Shown here one piece after another: positions 1 through 8,324 of a stretch of DNA of 18,276 nt (its first letter is position 1; every line of letters starts with the position of its first letter). The position numbers were made by a program, and so were the translations under genes. The stretch lies in the NCBI GenBank assembly GCA_947377725.1, contig CANCGX010000018.1, forward strand, positions 1-18,276, given 5' to 3'. The DNA is from Actinomycetota bacterium. GTDB lineage: Bacteria > Actinomycetota > Actinomycetes > Nanopelagicales > Nanopelagicaceae. A model generated the notes under the pieces. The model did not search any database, had not been told where the DNA came from, and was given only the letters and a program-made list of their open reading frames with translations.

Positions 1-2144
1 ATGACCGAGGTCCTGCCTATGGCAAAGAGGGCGGTCCAGTCGCAGATGAGGATCGCTATCTTGAGGTGTGGAACTTGGTTTTCATGCAGAACACGCGCGG
101 AGAGGGTGGAAGCAAAGACGACTTTCCAATCGTCGGGGAACTTCCTGCAAAAAGTATTGACACCGGCCTTGGGTTAGAACGAACGGCTGCACTTTTGCAA
201 GGCGTAGAAAACATCTATGAAATCGATACGACGATGCAGATTCTTAAGAAAGCATCTGAGCTATCCGGAGTTAAGTATGGAAAAGATCACAAGAGTGATG
301 TTGCTTTAAGAATTGTTGCAGACCATGCAAGAACATCAATGATGCTTATTGGTGATGGCGTACTCCCTGGAAATGAAGCAAGAGGATATGTCTTGCGTCG
401 AATGATGCGTCGAACTATTCGCAATATGCGCATTCTTGGAGCGCCTGATCACAACACTGGTGAACTGATTACGGCTGCAATCGGAGCCATGGGGCCGCAG
501 TACCCAGAACTTGTTTCGGACTCAAAGCGAATCTTGGCTGTTGCAAGTGGCGAAGAGGATTCATTCCTTCAGACATTGAAGTCTGGAACTCAAATTTTTG
601 ATGTGGCAGTCACAGATGTACAGAAAACTAAAAGCAGCAAGCTCTCAGGGGATACAGTCTTTAAGTTGCACGACACGTATGGTTTCCCATTTGATTTGAC
701 GCTGGAAATGGCCACTGAGCAAGGTTTAAAAGTTGATGAAGATGGTTTCCGTCGCTTGATGAAAGAGCAAAAGGATCGAGCAAAAGCGGATGCTAAATCA
801 AAGAAAACGGGCCATGCGGATGTAAGTGAATTTCGAAAGATTTTTGATTCGGTAGGGGCAACAAAATTCTTGGGTTACTCCGATATATCTGCTGAAGCCA
901 ACCTCAAAGCCATTTTGGTTGACGGTGTGGTTGTAAATGAAGCTAACGTAGATTCCGAAGTTGAAATTGTTTTGGATAGAACTCCTTTCTACGCTGAAGG
1001 TGGAGGGCAGCTTGCTGATGGAGGACGAATTACTCTTTCAAATGGCGCTGTTATTGAGATTGATGATGTTCAAAAACCCGTGCCAGGTTTATTTGTGCAC
1101 AGAGGCAGGATCCTGAGCGGACATGCCACAGTAAATGACTCAGCGCTGGCAGTTATTGACAACCATCGTCGCATGGCAATTTCACGAGCACACACTGCCA
1201 CGCATATGGTTCATAAAGCGTTCCGCGAAGCTCTAGGAGAAACTGCAACACAAGCAGGTTCTGAAAACGCTCCCGGTCGCTTCCGTTTTGATTTCCCATC
1301 CTCATCGAATGTTCCCGCAAACGTCATGCGAGATGTCGAACAGAGAGTTAATGAACTTTTGCTTGAAAACTTAACAGTGACGGCCCAAGAAATGACTCAG
1401 CCCGAAGCAATGGCAATCGGAGCGATGGCTCTATTTGGTGAGAAATATGGCGAAACCGTGCGAGTTGTTAGCGTCGGCGATTGGGCGCGCGAATTATGCG
1501 GTGGAACTCACGTTTCATCTTCTGCAGAATTAGGTTTGGTAAAACTTCTGAGTGAATCCTCTATTGGCGCTGGTGTCAGGCGCGTTGAAGCGCTGGTTGG
1601 CTTTGATGCTTTCGATTTCCTTGCTAAAGAGCATGTACTTCTTAATTCTCTGACAGAGATTGTAAAAGGTTCTCGAGTGGAAGAACTTCCTGAAAGAATT
1701 TCGGACCTTGTTGAACGTATAAAGAGTGTTGAGAAGGAATTAGCAACAATGAGATCGGCACAAGCACTCGCAAGTGCATCGCTCTTGTTGGAGAAGTCTG
1801 AACTGATTGAAGGCGTTTCTACTGTGATTGAACACGTTGGTGATGGCGTTTCAAGCGATGACCTACGCACAATGGCACTGGATCTGCGCAATAGAAATGC
1901 AAACTCGGTAATTGGCCTGATTTCTGTGAGTGGCGACAAAGTCACGTTGGTTGTAGCAGCTTCAGATGGTGCGAGAGCACTAGGAGTCAAAGCAGGGGCC
2001 CTCGTTAAGACCGGATCAGCAGTATTGGGTGGTGGTGGTGGTGGTAAAGATGATTTCGCTCAAGGTGGTGGAGTTGTTTCGGCAAACATTGAAGATGCAA
2101 TTCGTGAAATTAAGGCAGCTCTTCGGTCATCAGTAGGTAAATAG
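1..2144 (+). CDS. alaS: Alanine--tRNA ligase (AlaRS), 5' partial
   Basis: Charges tRNA-Ala with alanine in the cytoplasm and edits mischarged Ser/Gly-tRNA. The reading frame is open from the left edge: codons starting at position 3 read DRGPAYGKEGG and then EVWNLVFMQ, a well-known class II AlaRS block, so the GTG at 66 is an internal valine and not the start. About 713 residues are present; comparison with the usual length near 880 suggests roughly 170-190 N-terminal residues lie upstream. The editing domain has the HTATH zinc motif (nt 1191-1205) and the CGGTH motif (nt 1497-1511). The C-terminal C-Ala domain shows the Gly-run motif GGGGGGKDDFAQGGG (from nt 2028). The TAG stop shares its G with the GTG start of ruvX. 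Alanyl-tRNA synthetase followed by ruvX-mltG-aroE is the standard actinobacterial order. Identification is secure. Confidence 0.98.
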   Translation, partial: DRGPAYGKEGGPVADEDRYLEVWNLVFMQNTRGEGGSKDDFPIVGELPAKSIDTGLGLERTAALLQGVENIYEIDTTMQILKKASELSGVKYGKDHKSDVALRIVADHARTSMMLIGDGVLPGNEARGYVLRRMMRRTIRNMRILGAPDHNTGELITAAIGAMGPQYPELVSDSKRILAVASGEEDSFLQTLKSGTQIFDVAVTDVQKTKSSKLSGDTVFKLHDTYGFPFDLTLEMATEQGLKVDEDGFRRLMKEQKDRAKADAKSKKTGHADVSEFRKIFDSVGATKFLGYSDISAEANLKAILVDGVVVNEANVDSEVEIVLDRTPFYAEGGGQLADGGRITLSNGAVIEIDDVQKPVPGLFVHRGRILSGHATVNDSALAVIDNHRRMAISRAHTATHMVHKAFREALGETATQAGSENAPGRFRFDFPSSSNVPANVMRDVEQRVNELLLENLTVTAQEMTQPEAMAIGAMALFGEKYGETVRVVSVGDWARELCGGTHVSSSAELGLVKLLSESSIGAGVRRVEALVGFDAFDFLAKEHVLLNSLTEIVKGSRVEELPERISDLVERIKSVEKELATMRSAQALASASLLLEKSELIEGVSTVIEHVGDGVSSDDLRTMALDLRNRNANSVIGLISVSGDKVTLVVAASDGARALGVKAGALVKTGSAVLGGGGGGKDDFAQGGGVVSANIEDAIREIKAALRSSVGK

Positions 2145-2569
2145 TGCGAACGGGTCGTCGAATCGGTTTTGATTATGGTGACGTACGCATAGGGGTTGCG
2201 ATGTCAGATGCATCAGGTCTCCTAGCAACTCCATATGGAGTAATTTCAGCACAAAGTGATTTTATTGTTGAAATCTCTCAACTTGTTGCTGAATTTGAGC
2301 CTATTTACTTTGCAGTGGGAATCCCTCGCCATCTCTCTGGAAATGCAAGTGCCAAAATGGAATCTGTCGAAGATTTTATTCTTTCTTTGCAAGCAAATTT
2401 CTCTGTACCCATCATTCGAATAGACGAACGGTTGACCACAGTTTCGGCTGCAAACAAATTGCGAGCTTCTGGAAAGAATGCCAAACAAGCTAAGGATTCG
2501 ATTGACGCAGCGGCTGCAGCCACCATTTTGGAAATGGCATTGAGTCAAGAGAAGTTTAATGACGTATAA
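2144..2569 (+). CDS. ruvX: YqgF/RuvX-family RNase H-fold nuclease (putative pre-16S rRNA nuclease)
   Basis: Predicted RNase H-fold nuclease of the YqgF family, implicated in 5' maturation of 16S rRNA and historically called a Holliday-junction resolvase. The 141-residue length is typical. Visible motifs: GFDYGDVRIGVA (residues 8-19, with the likely catalytic Asp10), VGIP (58-61), DERLTT (94-99) and the C-terminal D-A-A-A-A-A helix at 121-126. The start is a GTG that shares one base with the alaS stop, implying translational coupling; no strong Shine-Dalgarno is visible. The 3' end overlaps mltG by 11 nt. The family is clear; which substrate it cuts in this organism is inferred from the family. 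Confidence 0.93.
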   Translation: MRTGRRIGFDYGDVRIGVAMSDASGLLATPYGVISAQSDFIVEISQLVAEFEPIYFAVGIPRHLSGNASAKMESVEDFILSLQANFSVPIIRIDERLTTVSAANKLRASGKNAKQAKDSIDAAAAATILEMALSQEKFNDV

Positions 2570-3566
2570 AGCTACGACAAGAAGCTATATTCTGATTGCA
2601 CTTGTTGTTTCCTTGGGCTTTAGCATTTACACAGCCACTAGACCAAAACACGAATTTCCAACCAATCAGCCTGGACCATCAGTAGTGGTGACCGTAACGG
2701 ATGGTGAGTATGGATTGGATATCGCAAAAGATTTAGAAGCAAAGGGAGTCATCAAGGAGGCCGCTACGTTCGTAGCTCTCGCAAATATCCCAGCCAACGG
2801 AGCTCAAGCAATCTCTCCGGGAAACCATAAAATTCAGAGACACATTTCTTCGCGCCAAGCACTCGAACAACTTCTAGATCGCACACTCTTTACTCATATG
2901 ATCAATGTTATTGAGGGTTCCACGAAATCAGATGTTTTAGCGTTGTTAAAGAAGGACGCAACAATCAAAGAATCGGCATCTGTGAGCGTAGAACCATACC
3001 TACAGAACTCTCGAAAAAGTGTTGAAGGGCAACTCTTCCCGGCTTCGTACACCTTTGCTCCGGGCACAACTACAAATCAAGCTCTTAAAGCAATGGTGGA
3101 CAAATTCGGAGTAGTTTCTCGAGATGTGAAGTTGTCCGAAGGGTATTTGAAATTTACTCCTTATCAAGTGCTCACCATCGCTTCAATGGTTCAAATAGAA
3201 GGAGATCCAGCAGACTATTCAAAAGTTGCCGGCGTTATCTACAATCGCTTGCGAATAAATATGCCGCTTCAATTGAATTCCACCGTTCAATATGCCGCTG
3301 GACTAAGAGGAAAGATTTCTCTTTCCACGGCTGCGACCAAATTTGATTCACCGTACAACACATACAAGTATCTGGGGCTACCACCCACTCCAATTTCAAG
3401 CCCTGGTCATTTGGCCATCCAAGCTGCATTGAATCCGATGAAGCATGACTTTCTCTATTTCATAACTGTAAAACCTCGGGATACAAGATTCACGAAAGAC
3501 TACAATGAGTTTGAGAAGTGGGTTACTGAATACAATCGAAATAGAGCGGCAGGAGCATTCAAATGA
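2559..3566 (+). CDS. mltG: Endolytic peptidoglycan transglycosylase MltG (YceG-like)
   Basis: Membrane-anchored lytic transglycosylase of the MltG/YceG family, thought to cut nascent glycan strands and set their length. At 335 residues it has a short cytoplasmic tail, one N-terminal membrane segment (about residues 10-27), then an extracytoplasmic domain. Family blocks visible: EGQLFPASYTF (156-166), ASMVQIEGD (208-216, where Glu214 probably aligns with the catalytic Glu), IYNRL (227-231), LQLNSTVQYA (237-246) and SPYNTYKYLGLPPTPISSPG (264-283). The ATG at 2559 lies inside ruvX (11-nt overlap), preceded by a purine-rich AAGAGAAG stretch. Its 3' end overlaps aroE as ATGA. Compared with Gram-negative MltG, the EKE motif reads QIE, so only the second Glu is kept. 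Confidence 0.93.
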   Translation: MTYKATTRSYILIALVVSLGFSIYTATRPKHEFPTNQPGPSVVVTVTDGEYGLDIAKDLEAKGVIKEAATFVALANIPANGAQAISPGNHKIQRHISSRQALEQLLDRTLFTHMINVIEGSTKSDVLALLKKDATIKESASVSVEPYLQNSRKSVEGQLFPASYTFAPGTTTNQALKAMVDKFGVVSRDVKLSEGYLKFTPYQVLTIASMVQIEGDPADYSKVAGVIYNRLRINMPLQLNSTVQYAAGLRGKISLSTAATKFDSPYNTYKYLGLPPTPISSPGHLAIQAALNPMKHDFLYFITVKPRDTRFTKDYNEFEKWVTEYNRNRAAGAFK

Positions 3567-4366
3567 TTCGCGCAGCAGTCCTTGGCACTCCAATCGCACA
3601 CTCATTGTCACCACTTTTACATTCTCGCGCCTATGAAATTTTGGGAGTTGAAGGAGATTACTCGAGGATCGATCTGGCAGAGGTGGAGTTTCCGAATTTT
3701 TTCAACGAATCTTTGAAAGACTCTTGGACAGGATTCTCGTTAACTATGCCTTTAAAGGAAGTTGCTTTCCTTCCAGAATTTGGAATATCTCTTGATCCTC
3801 GAGCTTTGAAGATTCATTCAGTAAATACATTAATAAGAGCAGGAAATTCTTATCACGGGCTTTCGACTGACGTGCTCGCCTTTGATCGATTGTTGGAGTC
3901 AACGACATTTACACGTGTAGCGGTTATTGGTGCCGGTGGCACAGCCAGGGCGGCCTTAGGCGCTCTCGATGGCTTAGTCGATCGGGTCGACGTTCTTAGA
4001 CGAAGTGAGAGTAGAGACGAGTCCCTATTGGGTTGCGTTTCGGCAACAGATCTAAAGATGTTCAATATGGAGTGCTCGCTTCGTGAGTACGACCTAGTTA
4101 TTTCTACGACTCCTGCAGGTGTCACTGATTTGCTAGCGGATTCTTTGACCGAAGCTAATGGGACGCTTATAGAAGCGTTGTACAAACCTTGGCCGACTGC
4201 GCTTTCCGCAAAATGGCAAGATCTCGGAGGAAATGTAAAACATGGCCTAGATCTTCTTGTCGAACAAGCACTTGATCAAATCCAACTTATGACCGGCAAG
4301 AGTTTTGACTACGCCCAGATGCGAGCAACTTTGTTAAGTGATGCCCTTGAATTTGTAAAGGAATGA
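3563..4366 (+). CDS. aroE: Shikimate dehydrogenase (NADP+)
   Basis: Reduces 3-dehydroshikimate to shikimate with NADPH in the shikimate pathway. The 267 residues are full length. Visible motifs: substrate-binding SLSP (14-17) within GTPIAHSLSP, TMPLK with the catalytic Lys65, NT at 88-89, GLSTD with the catalytic-pair Asp103 (Ser replaces the more common Asn of NTD), Rossmann loop GAGGTARA (123-130), STTPAG (181-186) and the C-terminal G-LDLL-EQ block with Gln235. The ATG overlaps the mltG stop as ATGA and follows a good AGGAG site (3551-3555), so the start is firm. It is the last gene of the alaS-ruvX-mltG-aroE run; the other aro genes follow after a 112-nt gap. Confidence 0.95.
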   Translation: MIRAAVLGTPIAHSLSPLLHSRAYEILGVEGDYSRIDLAEVEFPNFFNESLKDSWTGFSLTMPLKEVAFLPEFGISLDPRALKIHSVNTLIRAGNSYHGLSTDVLAFDRLLESTTFTRVAVIGAGGTARAALGALDGLVDRVDVLRRSESRDESLLGCVSATDLKMFNMECSLREYDLVISTTPAGVTDLLADSLTEANGTLIEALYKPWPTALSAKWQDLGGNVKHGLDLLVEQALDQIQLMTGKSFDYAQMRATLLSDALEFVKE

Positions 4367-4377
4367 AATTTTCTGCG

Positions 4378-4407
4378 TTGAATTGTTGAACTAAAGCGAA
4401 ATTTAGT
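4378..4407 (+). promoter_or_regulatory. Possible promoter with a 6-bp dyad upstream of aroC
   Basis: The 112-nt gap between aroE and aroC is one of the few real gaps in the window. It holds TTGAAT (4378-4383) and TTTAGT (4402-4407), 18 nt apart, each matching the bacterial -35 and -10 consensus at four of six bases. The second element is also the right arm of a perfect 6-bp inverted repeat, ACTAAA (4390-4395) and TTTAGT (4402-4407). A start near 4414 would give a leader of about 65 nt before aroC. AT-rich sequence makes chance matches easy, so this is weak. No rho-independent terminator for aroE is visible. Confidence 0.25.
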
Positions 4408-4478
4408 CTCAAAGAGCGATATGTGAAGCGCGATGAGATGCCATTCTGACAGAATAGAGCCCTACATTTGGAGGATAT

Positions 4479-5663
4479 ATGTTGCGTTGGCTAACAGCCG
4501 GGGAGTCCCACGGCGAAGCCCTATCGGCGATTCTTGAAGGATTGCCTGCACATGTTGACGTCACTACAGCTTCAATTGATGCGGATCTCCAGCGACGACG
4601 TCTCGGATACGGACGCGGTGCTCGCCAAAATTTTGAAGCCGATGTGGTTTCAATCATTGGTGGAGTAAGACACGGCAAGACGCAAGGTGGGCCCATCTCG
4701 ATTCAAGTTGCTAATTCTGAATGGCCCAAGTGGGAGAAAGTGATGTCAGCAAATCCAGTTGACTCAGAGATTTTGGACGCACTGGCAAGAAATGCACCAC
4801 TTACTCGCCCACGACCTGGACATGCAGATTTAGTTGGTATGCAGAAATATGATTTTGATGATGCGCGACCTATTTTGGAGCGAGCAAGCGCACGCGAGAC
4901 CGCAGCCCGCGTTGCACTCGGTTCCGTTGCTCGTGCTTTCTTGCAACAGACAGTTGGTATCCAGATATCTTCACACGTCATTTCGATTGGACGAGTAGAA
5001 CTGCCTGAAGATTTCCCTACTCCAGATTTTTCAAATAGAGACCGAATTGATCTTGATCCAGTCCGTTGTGCCGACCCAATCACGAGTAGCGCAATGGTTG
5101 CTGAGATTGACTTAGCTCATTCGGAGGGCGACACACTCGGGGGAGTGGTAGAGGTATTGGCCTACAACTTGCCACCTGGTTTAGGGTCGCACACTCACTG
5201 GGACCGTCGTCTTGATGCTCGTTTGGCTAGTGCAATGATGGGAATCCAAGCGATTAAAGGTGTTGAGTTAGGCGATGGGTTTAGAACAGCAAAACGCAGA
5301 GGTTCTGTTGCGCACGATGAAATTGAACCAGGTCCTGATGGTCGAGTGAAAAGAAGAAGTGATCGAGCTGGCGGAACTGAAGGTGGAATGAGTAATGGTG
5401 AAGTGTTGCGCGTTCGTGCAGCAATGAAGCCGATATCGACTGTTCCACGCGCTCTCGACACAATTGATGTCACCACCGGTGAGCCAGCAAAGGCCATTAA
5501 TCAACGCTCCGATGTTTGCGCAGTGCCTGCTGCAGCTATCGTGGCTGAAGCAATGTGCGCCTTGGTGCTCGCTGATGCAGTTCTTGAAAAATTCGGCGGG
5601 GATTCGGTCGCGCAAACACGAAGGAATTTCGAGTCCTACATGTCGCATCTGCAGATAAAGTAA
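4479..5663 (+). CDS. aroC: Chorismate synthase
   Basis: Converts 5-enolpyruvylshikimate-3-phosphate to chorismate using reduced FMN, the last step of the common aromatic pathway. The 394 residues are full length and strongly conserved. Visible blocks: AGESHG (7-12), QRRRLGYGRGARQ (38-50), RPGHADL (112-118), RASARETAARVA (135-146), GGTEGGMSNG (298-307), MKPISTVPRAL (316-326) and QRSDVCAVPAA (342-352). The start is well supported by an ideal GGAGGA site (4470-4475) three bases upstream of the ATG. It heads an aroC-aroK-aroB-aroQ run after the 112-nt gap and is followed by aroK after 16 nt. Confidence 0.98.
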   Translation: MLRWLTAGESHGEALSAILEGLPAHVDVTTASIDADLQRRRLGYGRGARQNFEADVVSIIGGVRHGKTQGGPISIQVANSEWPKWEKVMSANPVDSEILDALARNAPLTRPRPGHADLVGMQKYDFDDARPILERASARETAARVALGSVARAFLQQTVGIQISSHVISIGRVELPEDFPTPDFSNRDRIDLDPVRCADPITSSAMVAEIDLAHSEGDTLGGVVEVLAYNLPPGLGSHTHWDRRLDARLASAMMGIQAIKGVELGDGFRTAKRRGSVAHDEIEPGPDGRVKRRSDRAGGTEGGMSNGEVLRVRAAMKPISTVPRALDTIDVTTGEPAKAINQRSDVCAVPAAAIVAEAMCALVLADAVLEKFGGDSVAQTRRNFESYMSHLQIK

Positions 5664-5679
5664 TGAAACGTTTCTGACA

Positions 5680-6189
5680 ATGCCTCGCGCAATTCTTATT
5701 GGCCCCCCAGGAGCTGGAAAATCAACGGTAGGAAAAGCTCTTTCGAAGTTACTCGATTGCGAATTTGCAGATACCGATAATCTCATAGAAGTTAAGTGCG
5801 GAAAGAAGATTTCAGATATTTTTGTCGAGGATGGGGAACCGTACTTCAGAGATGTCGAGAGAGAAGTAGTTTCAGAAGCACTTGAGAGTTCTACTGGTGT
5901 TCTTTCTCTTGGCGGTGGGTCAGTGATGAGCGAGGAGATTCAAACGCTCCTCGGGCGGTTAAAAGAAAAAGTGATTCTTCTAGAAGTAAGTATTTCTCAA
6001 GCTGCCCCACGAGTGGGCTTCAATAAAGACCGTCCGATGTTGCTCATCAACCCCAGGCAGCAATGGCTCGCTCTTCTTGAACAACGTGCTCCGATTTACG
6101 ATCGTTTGGCATCCTTTAAAATTTCAACAGACTCTGTTAAACCAATCGAGGTAGCGCGCCAGATTGCATTATATTTGGAGAAACCATGA
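5680..6189 (+). CDS. aroK: Shikimate kinase
   Basis: Phosphorylates shikimate at the 3-hydroxyl with ATP. The 169 residues match the usual length. Walker A is GPPGAGKST (8-16); the shikimate-binding DTD is at 31-33 with Arg57 in FRDVE; GGGS at 78-81 is the adenine/shikimate loop; the lid shows Arg118 in DRPML; and Arg136 lies in QRAPIYDRLA. The ATG at 5680 has no convincing Shine-Dalgarno, but the protein begins directly at the first beta strand of the P-loop fold and no earlier in-frame ATG or GTG is near. It sits 16 nt after aroC and overlaps aroB by 4 nt (ATGA), so coupling within the aro operon is likely. Confidence 0.96.
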   Translation: MPRAILIGPPGAGKSTVGKALSKLLDCEFADTDNLIEVKCGKKISDIFVEDGEPYFRDVEREVVSEALESSTGVLSLGGGSVMSEEIQTLLGRLKEKVILLEVSISQAAPRVGFNKDRPMLLINPRQQWLALLEQRAPIYDRLASFKISTDSVKPIEVARQIALYLEKP

Positions 6190-7238
6190 GACATATAACG
6201 GTTGTAGCTGAGCATGAGTACAAGGTGCATATTGATGAGCATTTTGAAGGTGTACTACATAGCATTAGCCAATCACACTCGAAGATCTTTGTAGTAGCAC
6301 CTGCATTTGTAGCAGAGACATTTCATCTAGAGAGAGTGTTGCATGCCCTCGAGAACGCAACGCTATTCATCGTTCCAGAAGGAGAGCATCAGAAAGATAT
6401 CGCTGTAGTCGAGAAAATTTGGCAAGCTCTGGGTGAAAATGGATTGACAAGGTCGGATGCTGTGGTTGCCATCGGCGGAGGAGCGACCACTGATCTCGGA
6501 GGCTTTGCAGCAGCTACGTGGTTACGAGGAATATCGTGGTATGCAATTCCTACAACCCTGGCGGCAATGGTGGATGCATCAGTGGGTGGAAAGACTGGAA
6601 TTAACAGTCACGCAGGTAAAAATTTGATAGGTGCTTTTCACTCACCGACCGGTGTTCATATCGATCTTAGATTTTTGGCGACACTTTCTGACCGCGACTT
6701 TGCCGCAGGATTAGCGGAAGTTATCAAGGTTGGATTCATACGAGATGCGTCGATTCTGGACATTCTGCAGAAACAGAACACAGTCTCTAGCGCGCGAACC
6801 GTTGCTGAGGATCTGATTTTTCGTAGCGTTGCAGTGAAAGCAGATGTTGTTTCGGCGGACTTTCAAGAGAGTCGACTAAGAGAGATCTTGAATTATGGTC
6901 ACACCTTTGGACATGCACTTGAAAAGATCTCCCATTATGAAATGCGTCATGGAGAGGCTGTTTCAATCGGCCTGGTCTTTGCGGCAGAGTTAAGCGGAAA
7001 ATTGCTTGGGCTCAACATGGACGACATCTCTTTGCATCGTACATTGCTTCAGCAATTTGGTCTTCCAACTTCTACGAACGTGCCTTTTGGCCCGCTCTTA
7101 GAATTGATGAGATCTGATAAAAAGGCCCGTGGTTCGATGTTGCGATTCATTGGTTTAAATAGTGTGGGTAATCCTCATTGGTTAGAAGATGTTTCATCAG
7201 AGGTTCTCGAGTCCACATATGAGAGAATGGGTCCATGA
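6186..7238 (+). CDS. aroB: 3-dehydroquinate synthase
   Basis: Cyclises DAHP to 3-dehydroquinate with catalytic NAD+ and a divalent metal. The 350 residues are full length. Visible motifs: PEGEHQK (64-70), the NAD-binding GGGATTDLGGFAAA (97-110), IPTTLAAMVDASVGGKTGIN (121-140), GKNLIGAFH (144-152), GLAEVIK (175-181), NYGHTFGHALE (236-246) and RHGEAV (254-259). By spacing, the metal ligands are Glu178, His239 and His255. The start is ATGA-coupled to aroK, with GGAG at 6177-6180 five bases before the ATG. The 3' end overlaps aroQ by 4 nt. Confidence 0.97.
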   Translation: MRHITVVAEHEYKVHIDEHFEGVLHSISQSHSKIFVVAPAFVAETFHLERVLHALENATLFIVPEGEHQKDIAVVEKIWQALGENGLTRSDAVVAIGGGATTDLGGFAAATWLRGISWYAIPTTLAAMVDASVGGKTGINSHAGKNLIGAFHSPTGVHIDLRFLATLSDRDFAAGLAEVIKVGFIRDASILDILQKQNTVSSARTVAEDLIFRSVAVKADVVSADFQESRLREILNYGHTFGHALEKISHYEMRHGEAVSIGLVFAAELSGKLLGLNMDDISLHRTLLQQFGLPTSTNVPFGPLLELMRSDKKARGSMLRFIGLNSVGNPHWLEDVSSEVLESTYERMGP

Positions 7239-7666
7239 AGGTATTAGTTCTCAATGGCCCTAACTTAGGACGCCTAGATTTGCGTGATTCGGCGATGTAC
7301 GGCTCAATGAATTTTGAATCTCTCAAGAGTTTTATAAAGAGCGAGGCGACGAAAAATGGGCTTGACGCAGATGTACGTCAAAGCGATAGCGAAGTAGAAA
7401 TTATTCAGTGGCTACACGAGGCTGCCGAAGGGAGTATCCCAGTGATAATCAATCCAGCGGCGTTCACTCATTACTCATACGCAATTCGAGATGCAGCTGA
7501 AATGTTGAAAGGCCCTCTGATTGAGGTCCACATCAGCAACCCTCTCAAGCGAGAAGAATTTAGACACACCTCTGTCATATCTGGCATTGCTTCAGGCACG
7601 ATTGCCGGATTTGGACCAGATTCGTATCGATTGGCGCTTATTGCGCTCAAGGAGATGCTCAAGTAG
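7235..7666 (+). CDS. aroQ: 3-dehydroquinate dehydratase, type II
   Basis: Dehydrates 3-dehydroquinate to 3-dehydroshikimate. It is the small dodecameric type II enzyme: 143 residues with NGPNLGRL (7-14), catalytic Tyr22 in MYG, Arg17 on the mobile loop, QSDSE (49-53), NPAAFTHYS (73-81), EVHISN with His99 (97-102) and REEFRHTS (106-113). The GPNLGRL and QSDSE spellings resemble the Mycobacterium tuberculosis enzyme rather than the GPNLNLLG and QSN-EG of many other bacteria, supporting an actinobacterial origin. Tyr22 and His99 match mycobacterial Tyr24 and His101 with a constant offset. The start is ATGA-coupled to aroB. It closes the aro run; an 85-nt gap follows. Confidence 0.96.
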   Translation: MKVLVLNGPNLGRLDLRDSAMYGSMNFESLKSFIKSEATKNGLDADVRQSDSEVEIIQWLHEAAEGSIPVIINPAAFTHYSYAIRDAAEMLKGPLIEVHISNPLKREEFRHTSVISGIASGTIAGFGPDSYRLALIALKEMLK

Positions 7667-7715
7667 CAGTAAATGCTCGGGTATTCTTCTCCGCTGGTAG
7701 TAGTTTAATTGTGGC

Positions 7716-7726
7716 TAATATATAAA
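7716..7726 (+). promoter_or_regulatory. Putative -10 region upstream of efp
   Basis: The 85-nt gap between aroQ and efp contains the AT-rich run TAATATATAAATTT. Either TAATAT (7716-7721) or TATAAA (7721-7726) could serve as a -10 element, with a TG at 7712-7713 near the extended -10 position. No convincing -35 lies at the right distance. A start shortly after would give a leader of about 20-25 nt before the efp ATG. No clear terminator hairpin for the aro run is visible in this gap. Confidence 0.35.
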
Positions 7727-7751
7727 TTTAGAAACGGAATGGGCTTAACTG

Positions 7752-8312
7752 ATGGCAACAACAAATGACTTGAAAAACGGAATGACGCTAAATATCGACG
7801 GCCAACTTTGGACTGTGATTGAATTTCAGCACGTTAAGCCAGGCAAAGGTCCAGCTTTCGTCCGTACAAAGATGCGTCAAGTACTTTCAGGTAAAGTTGT
7901 TGAAAAAACTTTTAATGCTGGAGTTAAAGTTGAAATTGCAACGCTTGAAAAGCGCGATATGACATTCCTTTACCGCGATGGTGATGATTTCATGTTCATG
8001 GATGCCAAGACATTTGATCAGATTGCTATTTCCGAGAGCGTTGTCGGAGAGTCTGTTAACTACATGCTTGAGAACTGCGAAGCAATTGTTGCTATTCATG
8101 AAAACAATCCACTATATATAGAACTTCCTGCATCGGTGGAGCTCACCATTACATACACAGAACCAGGTTTACAAGGTGACCGCTCATCAGGCGGTACAAA
8201 GCCGGCAACCGTGGAAACGGGTATCACCATTCAAGTGCCTTTGTTTATTAAGCAAGATGAGAAAGTCCTTGTTGATACACGAAATGGTTCATATCTCGGC
8301 CGAGCAAATTAG
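7752..8312 (+). CDS. efp: Translation elongation factor P, PGKGP-loop type
   Basis: Relieves ribosome stalling at polyproline by acting at the peptidyl-tRNA site. The 186 residues are full length: KOW-like domain I (about 1-65), a central OB domain and a C-terminal OB domain with the conserved GDRSSGGTKPATVETG block. The tip of the domain I loop reads P30-G31-K32-G33-P34. This palindromic PGKGP loop defines the actinobacterial EF-P subfamily reported to work without modification of the lysine, so no EpmA-, EarP- or YmfI-type modifier would be needed here. No strong Shine-Dalgarno precedes the ATG (GGAATGGG is the best purine stretch). It is followed by nusB after 12 nt, so the two probably form one transcript. 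Confidence 0.97.
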   Translation: MATTNDLKNGMTLNIDGQLWTVIEFQHVKPGKGPAFVRTKMRQVLSGKVVEKTFNAGVKVEIATLEKRDMTFLYRDGDDFMFMDAKTFDQIAISESVVGESVNYMLENCEAIVAIHENNPLYIELPASVELTITYTEPGLQGDRSSGGTKPATVETGITIQVPLFIKQDEKVLVDTRNGSYLGRAN

Positions 8313-8324
8313 TAAGGCTGCATA

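Noticed and set aside
66..68. GTG as a possible start for alaS
   Set aside because: The frame is open to the left edge and encodes conserved AlaRS residues before it (DRGPAYGKEGG), so the gene begins outside the window.
2028..2045. Six GGT codons in a row, a possible slippage repeat
   Set aside because: It encodes the conserved Gly-rich motif of the AlaRS C-terminal domain, and a trinucleotide change would keep the frame, so it is not a phase-variation switch.
5268..5786. 172-codon open frame on the reverse strand across aroC and aroK
   Set aside because: It lies opposite two strongly conserved genes and shows no recognisable domain; it is a shadow frame. The same applies to reverse frames at 1508-1990, 4703-5083, 10888-11271, 12060-12488 and 16224-16595.
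7379..7396. QSDSE in AroQ instead of QSN-EG, as a possible active-site loss
   Set aside because: The M. tuberculosis type II enzyme has the same QSDSE, and Tyr22 and His99 are present, so this is a normal actinobacterial variant.
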